Shown here: positions 26,885 to 34,616 of the stretch, piece by piece | How the letters are laid out: the number at the start of each line of letters is the position of its first letter | Numbering within the stretch: the stretch's first letter is position 1 | DNA from: Burkholderia sp. BCC0322 | GTDB taxonomy: Bacteria > Pseudomonadota > Gammaproteobacteria > Burkholderiales > Burkholderiaceae | Reading direction: 5' to 3' | DNA: 64,000 nucleotides | Assembly: GCF_902833045.1 (NCBI RefSeq) | Contig: NZ_CADFDU010000003.1 | Span: forward strand, 434,001-498,000 | Translations under genes and position numbers: made by a program | The notes under the pieces: generated by a model | The model's database searches: none | What the model was told of the DNA's origin: nothing | The model's input: only the letters and a program-made list of their open reading frames with translations

Positions 26885-27970
26885 TCAGGCCGCGCGGCGC
26901 GCCGCGTCGCGTGCGGCGACGGCGCCGCGCACGCGCGGAATCAGTTCGCGGCCGTAGTCGATCGCGTCGTCCAGCGGATCGAAGCCGCGGATCAGGAACG
27001 TGGTCACGCCGAGGTCGTAGTAGTCGAGCAGCGCGTCGGCGACCTGTTCGGGTGTGCCGACGAGCGCCGTCGAATTCGAGCGTGCGCCGGTGAGCTTCGC
27101 GATCTCGGTCCACAGCCGCTTGTCGACCCGCGAGCCGCGTTCGGCCGCGGCGAGCAGGCGCCGCGCGCCTTCGCTCTGCTGCGGGCCGCCGGCGCCGAGG
27201 CCGGCCGCTTCGCGCAGCCGGCGCGTTTCGTCGAGGATGCGATGCGCGCGCGCCCATGCTTCGTCCTCGGTCGCGGCGAGGATCGGGCGGAACGATACGG
27301 AGAAGCGTACCTGCCGGCCGTGCTGCGCGGCTTCGGCGCGCACGCGCGTCGTCAGGTCGCGCACCTGGTCGAGCGATTCGCCCCACAGCGCGTAGACGTC
27401 CGCGTGCTTGCCGGCTACCGCGAGCGCAGCGTCCGATGCGCCGCCGAAATAGATCGGCACATGCGGCTGCTGGAACGGCTTCACTTCCGAAAAACCCTGC
27501 TTGAACCGGTAATGCGCGCCGTCGTGATCGAACGGCTGCGCCTCGGTCCAGATCCGCCGCAGGATGCCGAGGTATTCGTCGGTGCGCGCATAGCGCGCGT
27601 CGTGGTCGAGGAAATCGCCGTCGCGCTGCTGCTCGCTGTCCGAGCCGCCGGAGATGAAGTGCACGGCGAGCCGGCCTCGGCTGAACTGGTCGAGCGTCGC
27701 GATCTGCCGCGCGGCGAGCGTCGGCGCGGTAAAGCCCGGGCGATGCGCGAGCATGAAATGGATGCGCTCGGTCGCGGCCGCGGCGAACGCGATCGTCAGC
27801 GTCGCCGACGGGCCGGTCGAGTGGTGCGGCACGAGGATCCGGTCGAAGCCGGCCGTCTCGTGGGCGCGTGCAAAGTCGCGCACGTAATCGGGATCGACGA
27901 CAGGGCCGGACGGCGGGTGGATTTCCGACTGCTTCTGGCTCTGGATCATGCCGATGAATTCGACGCTCAT
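26885..27970 (-). CDS. SsuD-like FMNH2-dependent monooxygenase (LLM class)
   Basis: A 361-residue bacterial-luciferase-like (beta/alpha)8 enzyme. The N-terminal 'EFIGMIQSQKQSEIHPP', then 'FDRILVPHHSTGPSATLTIAFAAAATERIHFMLAHRPG' and 'GRLAVHFISGGSDSEQQRDGDFLDHDARYARTDE' (split here) closely follow alkanesulfonate monooxygenases. These use reduced flavin from a separate reductase to release sulfite from sulfonates; no reductase gene is in this operon. First gene of the leftward seven-gene operon, with GGAG just before ATG. The AT-rich DNA around 28040-28100 is the likely promoter. Confidence 0.87.
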   Translation of the reverse strand: MSVEFIGMIQSQKQSEIHPPSGPVVDPDYVRDFARAHETAGFDRILVPHHSTGPSATLTIAFAAAATERIHFMLAHRPGFTAPTLAARQIATLDQFSRGRLAVHFISGGSDSEQQRDGDFLDHDARYARTDEYLGILRRIWTEAQPFDHDGAHYRFKQGFSEVKPFQQPHVPIYFGGASDAALAVAGKHADVYALWGESLDQVRDLTTRVRAEAAQHGRQVRFSVSFRPILAATEDEAWARAHRILDETRRLREAAGLGAGGPQQSEGARRLLAAAERGSRVDKRLWTEIAKLTGARSNSTALVGTPEQVADALLDYYDLGVTTFLIRGFDPLDDAIDYGRELIPRVRGAVAARDAARRAA

Positions 27971-28264
27971 CTGGGTCTCCGGTGCAGGGACGTCCCGGCA
28001 CGTGGCCGGGCAGGAATGGAGCGCAGGTTAACGCCGGGATCATGCGAAACGGAAATAATCAATCCCGATTTGAATATCAGATTTGCATGGTTTGGGCGAG
28101 GGTGCGCTGCGCATACGCTGTGGGCTCACGAACGATCGGGCGCGCGGGCGCCGGCGAATCCGGCACGGTGCGTTCCAGACCGCCGGCTTCATGAGAAACC
28201 GCGCCGCGTGGCGATCGATTGCCGCTGTTGCCGCCTGTCCGTCTTACCCAGGGAATCCGTCTCG

Positions 28265-29665
28265 ATGTCCGCCAGCCTTGCCGCTTCCTCGCCGTCGCCG
28301 CAGCCGCGTTCGCTGCGCCTCCTGTCGACCGAAGATGCCGACGCCCACGACGCACGTGTCGCCGCGCTGCTCGACCGCCTCGCGCCGGAACTGGCCGCCG
28401 ACGCGGCCCGCAACGACGTCGACGGCCGCTTTCCGCACGAGAACGTCGCGCGGTTGCATCGCGCGGGGCTGATCGCGCAAGTCGTGCCGCCCGAGCATGG
28501 CGGCGCCGGTGCGACGCTCGCGCAGGCGAGCCGGATCGTGGCCGCCGTTGCCCGGGCCGATCCGGCGACCGCGCTGGTGCTGACGATGACGTACCTGCAG
28601 CATCGCGCGCTCGGCCATGCCGACAACCGCTGGCCGGCGCGGCTCCGGCGGGCGGTGTTCGACAGCGCGGTGACCCAGGGCGCGTTGATCAACGCGCTGC
28701 GCGTCGAGCCTTCGCTCGGTTCGCCGTCGCGCGGCGGCTTGCCGGAAACCATTGCACGTCGCGACGGCGACGGCTGGCGGTTGTCCGGTCACAAGCTGTA
28801 CAGCACCGGGATTCCGGCGCTGCGCTGGCTGGCCGTTTGGGCGCGCACCGATGAACCGGCGCCGCGGGTCGGCGTGTTTCTCGTGCCGCGCGACCGCGAC
28901 GCGGATGGCGATCGCATCCGCGTGATCGAAAGCTGGAATCACCTCGGCCTGCGTGCGTCAGGCAGCCATGAGGTCGTGTTCGACGACGTTCGGCTGCCGG
29001 CCGATCACGCGGTCGACGTACGCGCACCGGACGCATGGGCGGTGTCGGCCGCGACCCATGCGGATGCCGACGCGCAGGCCGACCAGCAGGCGTGGATGGT
29101 CGCGCTGCTCGGCGGCCTGTACGACGCGGTGGCGCGTGCGTCGCGCGACTGGCTGGTCGGTTTCGCGACGACGCGTGCGCCGAGCGGGCTGGGCGCGCCG
29201 CTCGCGACGCTGCCGCGCGTGCAGGAGGCGGTCGGCGAAATCGAGGGCTGGCTGCATGCGAACCGCGTGCTGCTCGACGATCACATCGCGCGCACCGACG
29301 CGGGCGACGCCCCGCCGGTCACGACGAGCGGCCTCGTCAAGCGGACCGTGACCGAGCACGCGATCCGCGTGGTCGAGCAGGCGTTGAAACTGTCGGGCAA
29401 TCACGGGCTGAGCCGCGCCAATCCGCTCGAACGCCATTATCGCGACGTGCTGTGCAGCCGCGTGCATACGCCGCAGGACGATGCGATCGCGGTGGCGGCG
29501 GGGCGTGCGGTACTCGAAGCGGTGAGCCGGGGCGAAACGAAGGACGAAACGAAGGGCGAAGCGAAGGACGAAGCGAAGGACGAAGCGAAGGACGAAGCGA
29601 AGGACGAAGCGGAGACGCCCCGGGCGCCGGTCAACGAGACCGGACGCGGCCGCGCCGATGCGTGA
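28265..29665 (+). CDS. Acyl-CoA-dehydrogenase-fold flavoenzyme (SfnB/DszC-like) with EAKD repeat tail
   Basis: A 466-residue protein with acyl-CoA dehydrogenase domains: N-terminal helical (40-150), middle beta ('LYSTGIPALRWLAVWARTD') and C-terminal helical ('RVVEQALKLSGNHGLSRANPLERHYRDV'). The 'SGNHG' ending and the gene context favour the sulfur-scavenging SfnB/DszC group, which are flavin-dependent monooxygenases, over fatty-acid oxidation. After residue 423 a 12-bp repeat encodes an ETKD/EAKD tail. The ATG follows the divergent SsuD promoter region; the frame is open further upstream but reads antisense of the ssuD-like gene there. Confidence 0.82.
   Translation: MSASLAASSPSPQPRSLRLLSTEDADAHDARVAALLDRLAPELAADAARNDVDGRFPHENVARLHRAGLIAQVVPPEHGGAGATLAQASRIVAAVARADPATALVLTMTYLQHRALGHADNRWPARLRRAVFDSAVTQGALINALRVEPSLGSPSRGGLPETIARRDGDGWRLSGHKLYSTGIPALRWLAVWARTDEPAPRVGVFLVPRDRDADGDRIRVIESWNHLGLRASGSHEVVFDDVRLPADHAVDVRAPDAWAVSAATHADADAQADQQAWMVALLGGLYDAVARASRDWLVGFATTRAPSGLGAPLATLPRVQEAVGEIEGWLHANRVLLDDHIARTDAGDAPPVTTSGLVKRTVTEHAIRVVEQALKLSGNHGLSRANPLERHYRDVLCSRVHTPQDDAIAVAAGRAVLEAVSRGETKDETKGEAKDEAKDEAKDEAKDEAETPRAPVNETGRGRADA
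29534..29617 (+). repeat. 12-bp coding tandem repeat (GAAGCGAAGGAC)
   Basis: Six full 12-bp units run from 29534 to 29605 (GAAACGAAGGAC, GAAACGAAGGGC, then four GAAGCGAAGGAC) followed by a diverged unit. The four identical units suggest recent slippage expansion. Each unit adds four residues (E-A/T-K-D/G) without changing frame, so length variants would keep the protein intact but alter a charged tail. Confidence 0.95.
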
Positions 29666-29726
29666 GCGGAGCAGGGCGGGTGCGTACCTCGATCGGGCCG
29701 CACGATGCGGTCGCCGCCCGGTCCGG

Positions 29727-30644
29727 TCACGCAGCCTTGCCGTGCGCCTGCTCGGGCAAGGCGAACGCCATGCGCGCATGCGCGGCAATGGCGGCGAGCG
29801 GCGCGTCGAAGCGGGCCGCATCGTGCCGGCGCAGCAACCACAGATCGATCTGGGGCTTGAAATCGGTGAGCGGCACGATGTCGAGCGCATCCCGCAGCGG
29901 GCTGCCTTCGACGAGCGGCAATGGCATCAGCCCGACGCCGAAACCGTTCGCGACGCTCTGCAGCTGCAGGTCACGGCCGTAGGTGTCGAGCGTGACCGGC
30001 ATCGGCAGGCCCTGCGCATCGAGCGCGCGCCGCAAGCCCGCGCGAAAACCGCAGCCGTCCGGATTGAGCACCCAGCCACGCGCATGGCAATCGGCGAGCC
30101 GATAGCTGCGGCGCGGCCAGTCACCCTTGCGGCCGACCGCGACGAGCCGCGTGGCCAGCAGCCGTTCGCCCTCGACCTGCGCGGGCAGCACCATTTCGCG
30201 CGCGAGGAAGACGAGCGCCGCATCGAGTTCGCGACGGGCGACGCGCTCGACCAGCATGCCGCCCCAAGCGGTCGTGACCTGCGTCGCGAGCGCGGGCCAC
30301 TGCGCGGCGAGTTCGACGATCAACGCGGGCAACATCAGCTCGCCGAGGCCCTGCGTGAGTCCGATCCGGAATTCGCCGGCGGGCGGCTGCTTGCCGGCCG
30401 TCAGGTCCCGCAGCGCATCGACTTCGCGCAGGATCGCGCGACACTGCTCGAAGACCTGCCGGCCGATGTCGGTCGGGCGCGGCGGCTTCGTGTTGCGATC
30501 GAGCAGGATCACGCCGAGCGCTTCCTCGAGATTCTGGACGCGCCGCGTGATCGCGGGCTGCGTCATCCCGAGCTCGGCCGCGGCCTGGCTCAGGGTCTGG
30601 CAGCGGACGACCGCTGCAAAAGCGTCGATATCGCTAATTTTCAT
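29727..30644 (-). CDS. LysR-family regulator divergent from the thiol dioxygenase
   Basis: A 305-residue LysR protein: HTH at 1-60 ('AFAAVVRCQTLSQAAAELGMTQPAITRRVQNLEE') and a two-lobed effector domain. ATG 30644 (MKISDIDAF) is chosen because the HTH begins at once. It is divergent from the cysteine-dioxygenase-like gene with 74 bp between starts; the intergenic DNA contains repeated ATCAT/ATAAT elements ('ATCCATCATATTCGGCATCA') that could be a LysR box. It likely controls thiol oxidation in response to a sulfur compound. Confidence 0.87.
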   Translation of the reverse strand: MKISDIDAFAAVVRCQTLSQAAAELGMTQPAITRRVQNLEEALGVILLDRNTKPPRPTDIGRQVFEQCRAILREVDALRDLTAGKQPPAGEFRIGLTQGLGELMLPALIVELAAQWPALATQVTTAWGGMLVERVARRELDAALVFLAREMVLPAQVEGERLLATRLVAVGRKGDWPRRSYRLADCHARGWVLNPDGCGFRAGLRRALDAQGLPMPVTLDTYGRDLQLQSVANGFGVGLMPLPLVEGSPLRDALDIVPLTDFKPQIDLWLLRRHDAARFDAPLAAIAAHARMAFALPEQAHGKAA

Positions 30645-30718
30645 GTTTGTTCTGCATGGTCTTTCAGGTGCATCATGACGATCCATCATATTCGGCATCA
30701 TATTCGAGGAGTCAGCCG

Positions 30719-31285
30719 ATGAGTACGCTTTCGTTGCATCAGACGCCGCTGCGGCCGTTCGTCGACGGTCTGGGCGCGCTGCTTGCGTCCGGCGCGAACG
30801 AGGCGCGCATCCTCGACGAGGGCGGGGTGCTGCTCGCCGCCCTCGTCGGACACGACGACTGGCTGCCCGACGCATTCGCGCAGCCCGACCCCGTACGCTA
30901 TCGGCAGTACCTGCTGCATCTCGACCCGGACGAGCGGTTCTCGGTCGTCAGCTTCGTGTGGGGGCCCGGCCAGACGACGCCGATCCACAACCACACGGTG
31001 TGGGGGCTGATCGGGATGCTGCGCGGCGGCGAGTTCTCGCAGCCGTACCGGTTCGACGCAACGGGCAAGCCCGTGCCGGCAGGTGACGCCGTGCGGCTGC
31101 AGCCGGGCGAGATCGAGGCCGTGTCGCCGCGCATTGGCGACGTCCATCGCGTGACCAACGCGTTCGCGGATCAGGTATCGATCAGCATCCACGTGTATGG
31201 CGCGAACATCGGCAAGGTCGAGCGCGCGGTGTTCCTGGACGACGGCACCGTGAAGCCTTTCGTGTCCGGCTATTCGAACGCCTGA
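30719..31285 (+). CDS. Thiol dioxygenase of the cysteine dioxygenase family (Gln-type)
   Basis: A 188-residue cupin dioxygenase. The iron ligands are H90 and H92 in PIHNHTVWG and H143 in GDVHRVTN. Residue Q63 in YRQYLLH lies where mammalian cysteine dioxygenases have the substrate-binding Arg, and Gly follows HTVW where they have the crosslinked Cys; both traits mark the bacterial Gln-type enzymes, some of which are 3-mercaptopropionate dioxygenases. It converts a thiol plus O2 to a sulfinate. Co-directional with the rhodanese protein. Confidence 0.87.
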   Translation: MSTLSLHQTPLRPFVDGLGALLASGANEARILDEGGVLLAALVGHDDWLPDAFAQPDPVRYRQYLLHLDPDERFSVVSFVWGPGQTTPIHNHTVWGLIGMLRGGEFSQPYRFDATGKPVPAGDAVRLQPGEIEAVSPRIGDVHRVTNAFADQVSISIHVYGANIGKVERAVFLDDGTVKPFVSGYSNA

Positions 31286-31292
31286 TGCAGTT

Positions 31293-31316
31293 GCCCGCCG
31301 GCACGCGCCGGCGGGC
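31293..31316. promoter_or_regulatory. Hairpin between thiol dioxygenase and rhodanese genes
   Basis: GCCCGCCGGC at 31293-31302 pairs perfectly with GCCGGCGGGC at 31307-31316 around a 4-nt loop, 8 nt past the dioxygenase stop. No T-run follows. It could attenuate transcription into, or set stability of, the downstream rhodanese message. Confidence 0.45.
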
Positions 31317-31375
31317 CCGAGATTCATCCGTACCGTTTTCTTCACCGACTTCAACGCATTCGAGACAGAGACACC

Positions 31376-33004
31376 GTGACGCAATCCGCCGATTCCACCT
31401 TCCGCTTTCCCGTCGCGTCGTACCAGGACGTGCGCGCGCGCCTGCTGGCCCGCGACGAGATCGCGCTGATCGACGTACGCGAGGAAGATCCGTACGCGCA
31501 GGGCCACCCGCTGTGGGCCGCCAACTTTCCGCTGTCGAAACTCGAACTCGACGCGTGGACGCGGATTCCGCGCCGCGACACGCCGATCGTCGTGTTCGGC
31601 GAAGCGGGCGGCGAGGATCTCGCGCCGCGCGCGGCGGCCAAACTCGCGCAACTCGGCTACTCCGACGTGCGGCTGCTCGACGGCGGCCTCGCGGGCTGGC
31701 TCGCCGCGGGCGGCGAACTGTTCATCGACGTGAACGTGCCGAGCAAGTCGTTCGGCGAATGGGTCGAGGCCGAGCGGCACACGCCGTCGCTGTCCGCGCA
31801 GGAGGTGCAGGCGCTGATCGACGCGAAGGCCGACGTCGTGATCGTCGACGCGCGCCGTTTCGACGAATATCAGACGATGAACATCCCGACGTCGACGAGC
31901 GTGCCGGGCGCGGAACTCGTGCTGCGCGTGCGCGCGCTCGCGCCGAACCCGGCGACGCAGGTGATCGTCAACTGCGCGGGCCGCACGCGCAGCATCATCG
32001 GCACGCAGTCGCTCGTGAACGCGGGGCTGCCGAATCCGGTCGCCGCGCTGCGCAACGGCACGATCGGCTGGACGCTCGCGGGCCAGACGCTCGAACGCGG
32101 CGCCGCGCGACGCTTTCCGGACGAGATCGACGCGACGCAGCGTGCCGACGCACGTCGGGCGGCGCGTGCGGTGGCCGAACGCGCGGGCGTGCCGCGCATT
32201 GCGCTCGCGGACGTCGCCGCGCTCGGCGAGCCGGGCCGCACGCTGTATCGCTTCGACGTGCGCACTCCGGAGGAATACGAAGCCGGCCACCTGCCGGGTT
32301 TCTTGAGCGCGCCGGGCGGCCAGCTCGTGCAGGAGACCGACCATCACGCGGCCGTGCGCGGCGCGCGGATCGTACTCGCCGACGATGACGGCGTGCGCGC
32401 CGACATGACCGCGTCGTGGCTCGCGCAGATGGGCTGGGACGTGCGTGTCGTCGAACCGGAGGACGGTACGGCGAAGTTCGGCGAGCGCGGCCAGCCGCCG
32501 CGCGACGTGCCGGCGGCGCCGACCGTGACGGATGTGTCGCCCGCGACGCTCGCGGGCTGGCTGAAGGAAGCGGCACCCGGCGAGCTGGCGATCGTCGACG
32601 TGACGGCCAGCGCGAACTACGTGAAGCGCCATATCCCGGGTGCGTGGTTCGCCGTGCGTGCGCAGTTGCGTGATGCGTTCGCGGTGATTCCGCCCGCCAG
32701 GCGCTATGTGTTCACGTGCGGATCGAGCCTGCTGGCGCGGTTCGCGGCGGACGATGCCCGCGCGCTGCTGCCGGCTTCGGCTGAAATCGCGGTGCTCGCC
32801 GGTGGCACGGCAGCGTGGATCGAGGCCGGGTTGCCGCTCGAAAGCGGCGAGACGCATCTGGCGTCACCGCGCGTCGACCGCTACCGGCGCCCGTACGAAG
32901 GCACCGACAACGCGGCGGCCGCGATGCAGGCCTATCTTGACTGGGAGTACGGGCTGGTCGATCAGTTGAAGCGGGACGGCACACATCACTTCAACGTGAT
33001 CTGA
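31376..33004 (+). CDS. Four-domain rhodanese (sulfurtransferase) protein
   Basis: A 542-residue cytoplasmic protein starting at GTG. Four rhodanese folds are recognisable: about 12-120, 135-245, 275-365 and 385-495. The active-site loop has Cys in domain 2 (C200, NCAGRTRS) and domain 4 (C448, TCGSSLLA), but domain 1 has FGEAGGED and domain 3 has ADDDGVRAD, with no Cys. So two catalytic and two non-catalytic domains alternate. It probably transfers sulfane sulfur linked to the thiol oxidation step encoded 90 nt upstream. Confidence 0.9.
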   Translation: MTQSADSTFRFPVASYQDVRARLLARDEIALIDVREEDPYAQGHPLWAANFPLSKLELDAWTRIPRRDTPIVVFGEAGGEDLAPRAAAKLAQLGYSDVRLLDGGLAGWLAAGGELFIDVNVPSKSFGEWVEAERHTPSLSAQEVQALIDAKADVVIVDARRFDEYQTMNIPTSTSVPGAELVLRVRALAPNPATQVIVNCAGRTRSIIGTQSLVNAGLPNPVAALRNGTIGWTLAGQTLERGAARRFPDEIDATQRADARRAARAVAERAGVPRIALADVAALGEPGRTLYRFDVRTPEEYEAGHLPGFLSAPGGQLVQETDHHAAVRGARIVLADDDGVRADMTASWLAQMGWDVRVVEPEDGTAKFGERGQPPRDVPAAPTVTDVSPATLAGWLKEAAPGELAIVDVTASANYVKRHIPGAWFAVRAQLRDAFAVIPPARRYVFTCGSSLLARFAADDARALLPASAEIAVLAGGTAAWIEAGLPLESGETHLASPRVDRYRRPYEGTDNAAAAMQAYLDWEYGLVDQLKRDGTHHFNVI

Positions 33005-33018
33005 CCGGTGCGGTACCG

Positions 33019-33052
33019 CCGGGCGCGGCGGCGCGTCGTACGCCGCGCCCGG
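33019..33052. terminator. Bidirectional hairpin between rhodanese and GDPD genes
   Basis: CCGGGCGCGGCG at 33019-33030 pairs perfectly with CGCCGCGCCCGG at 33041-33052 around a 10-nt loop, between convergent genes. The strong GC stem without a T-run suits a shared 3' end structure. Confidence 0.55.
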
Positions 33053-33099
33053 TTAACGCACGTTGGGCACGTCGAGCACGCCGGGCACGTTCCGCGCGA

Positions 33100-34242
33100 T
33101 CAGCGCTTGAACGTATCGACGGCCGTGCGGCCGACGGCCGGATCGTCGGTGAAGAAGCCGTCGATGCCCGCGCGCAGGTAAGCCTGGATCTCCCGCACCG
33201 AGCCGGCGGTGTTGCGCGTGGCGGGCGTGCCGCCATCCTTCAGCGAGGCGGGCAGGAAGTTGTTCTCCGGGCGGAACGTGTACGGATGCACGACGAGGCC
33301 GGCCTCGTGCGCATAGCGCACGTACGGCGTCGGCTGCTGCAGCGTGCCGTCCGCGGCGACCGCGATGATCGACGTCTTGTACGGGCCGACGCCGTTCGCA
33401 TAGGTCGCGATCTCGCGCATGCCGTCGCGCGTCGACAGGTCGCCGTAGGTGCGCTTGTCGTTCGCCTTCACGAAGTCGTACGGGCGCTGGCCGGCTTCGT
33501 CCATCAGCTGCACGAGCTTCCAGTTCGGCTGGCTCGACTTGATCCGGTTGCGGATCGTCTTCAGGTTCGCGACCTCGAACGACTGAATGTAGACGGTCGC
33601 CGTGCGCGCCGTGTACGAATCCTTCAGCAGTGCATCGACGAGACGGTCTTCGAGCGGCAGGCCGATCGACTGGAAGTAGGTCGGGTGCTTGGTTTCCGGA
33701 TACAGGTGGATCGTGCGGCCGGTCTGCGCGGACATCTGCTTCGCGAGCGCGACGATCTCGTCGAACGTCGGAATCTCGAACTGGTCGTTGTATGCGGTGT
33801 TCGCGGGGCGGACCTGCGGAATGCGCTCGCGGGCGCGTAGCGTCTTCAGCTCGGCGAGCGTGAAATCCTCGGTGAACCAGCCGGTCAGCTCCGCGCCGTC
33901 GATCGTCTTGGTCGCCTTGCGGCTCGCGAACTGCGGCAGCGTCGATACGTTCGTCGTACCCGAGATCTCGTTCTCGTGACGCGCGACGAGCACGCCGTCG
34001 CGGGTCGACACGAGGTCGGGCTCGATCACGTCCGCGCCGTCCTCGACCGCCTTGCGGTACGACGCGAGCGTGTGTTCGGGGCGCAGCGCGCTCGCGCCGC
34101 GATGGCCGACCACCTGGACCTTCGCGGAAATCGGCTGGGTGGGATCGGACGCGACGTCGTCGCCGCCACATGCGGCGAGCAGGAACGCGGCGGCACAGGC
34201 GACCGGGACGTAGCGCAGGGAGGTCGGGCGCTTGAAGAGCAT
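33100..34242 (-). CDS. Glycerophosphodiester phosphodiesterase lipoprotein (GlpQ-like)
   Basis: A 380-residue GDPD enzyme that hydrolyses glycerophosphodiesters to glycerol-3-phosphate and an alcohol. The catalytic elements are seen: H47-R48 in GHRGAS, E74/D76 in IEPDL and H89 in ARHEN. A lipobox LLAAC puts the lipidated Cys at C25, so it is anchored in the periplasm rather than free as in Escherichia GlpQ. It is divergent from the squalene-synthase-like gene. The upstream AT-rich stretch at 34343-34390 is its likely promoter and contains a Pho-box-like repeat. Confidence 0.9.
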   Translation of the reverse strand: MLFKRPTSLRYVPVACAAAFLLAACGGDDVASDPTQPISAKVQVVGHRGASALRPEHTLASYRKAVEDGADVIEPDLVSTRDGVLVARHENEISGTTNVSTLPQFASRKATKTIDGAELTGWFTEDFTLAELKTLRARERIPQVRPANTAYNDQFEIPTFDEIVALAKQMSAQTGRTIHLYPETKHPTYFQSIGLPLEDRLVDALLKDSYTARTATVYIQSFEVANLKTIRNRIKSSQPNWKLVQLMDEAGQRPYDFVKANDKRTYGDLSTRDGMREIATYANGVGPYKTSIIAVAADGTLQQPTPYVRYAHEAGLVVHPYTFRPENNFLPASLKDGGTPATRNTAGSVREIQAYLRAGIDGFFTDDPAVGRTAVDTFKR

Positions 34243-34616
34243 GTCGATGAACCTTCGAAACGAGAGTCGGAAAGGGGCGATCGCTCCGGCGTGCGGCCGT
34301 CGTGGCGTGTCGCACGGAGTCGAATGGGACGCGATCGTCGCATCGAATAATTACATATGTATTACTTACGCCTTTCTTTTGAATGTTTTTAGGGCGCGAT
34401 ACCGGCGGCAGAGCAGTTGACTGCGGCCCGATGTGGGGCGCATTCCGGCCGTCTCGGGCAGGCCGCGCGCCGGATGCACTAAACTTGCGGGAATTTTGCA
34501 TCGCCGCGTCGGGGCCGACGCCCGCCTGGCGCGACGATGCGGCGACTCGCGGGCCGGCGCGGGCGCCCGGCGCCCGTGTGCGTCCGGGGCCCGCGCCGGC
34601 CGATTTTCCCCGACCC
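34243..34616. other. Intergenic region between GDPD and squalene-synthase-like genes (374 bp)
   Basis: Divergent promoters are expected here. A sharply AT-rich island at 34343-34390 contains the 10-bp palindrome TACATATGTA and the direct repeat described separately. The 230 bp nearer the rightward gene are GC-rich and hold no convincing gene or hairpin. Confidence 0.5.
34350..34367 (-). promoter_or_regulatory. Pho-box-like direct repeat upstream of GDPD
   Basis: Read on the minus strand, AAGTAAT-ACAT-ATGTAAT has two 7-mers 11 bp apart, the geometry of a PhoB box, with 9 of 14 matches to CTGTCAT-N4-CTGTCAT. It lies about 110 bp before the GDPD start. Phosphate control would make sense for a phosphodiesterase, but the match is weak. 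Confidence 0.25.

Noticed and set aside
26681-28264. Plus-strand frame continuous with the SfnB-like gene, giving a 994-residue protein
   Set aside because: The upstream part is antisense to the aldolase and SsuD-like genes and is low-complexity Arg-rich. The real start is ATG 28265, where the protein fold begins.
29534-29617. CRISPR-like or intergenic repeat
   Set aside because: The units are contiguous 12-mers in frame within a gene, without spacers.
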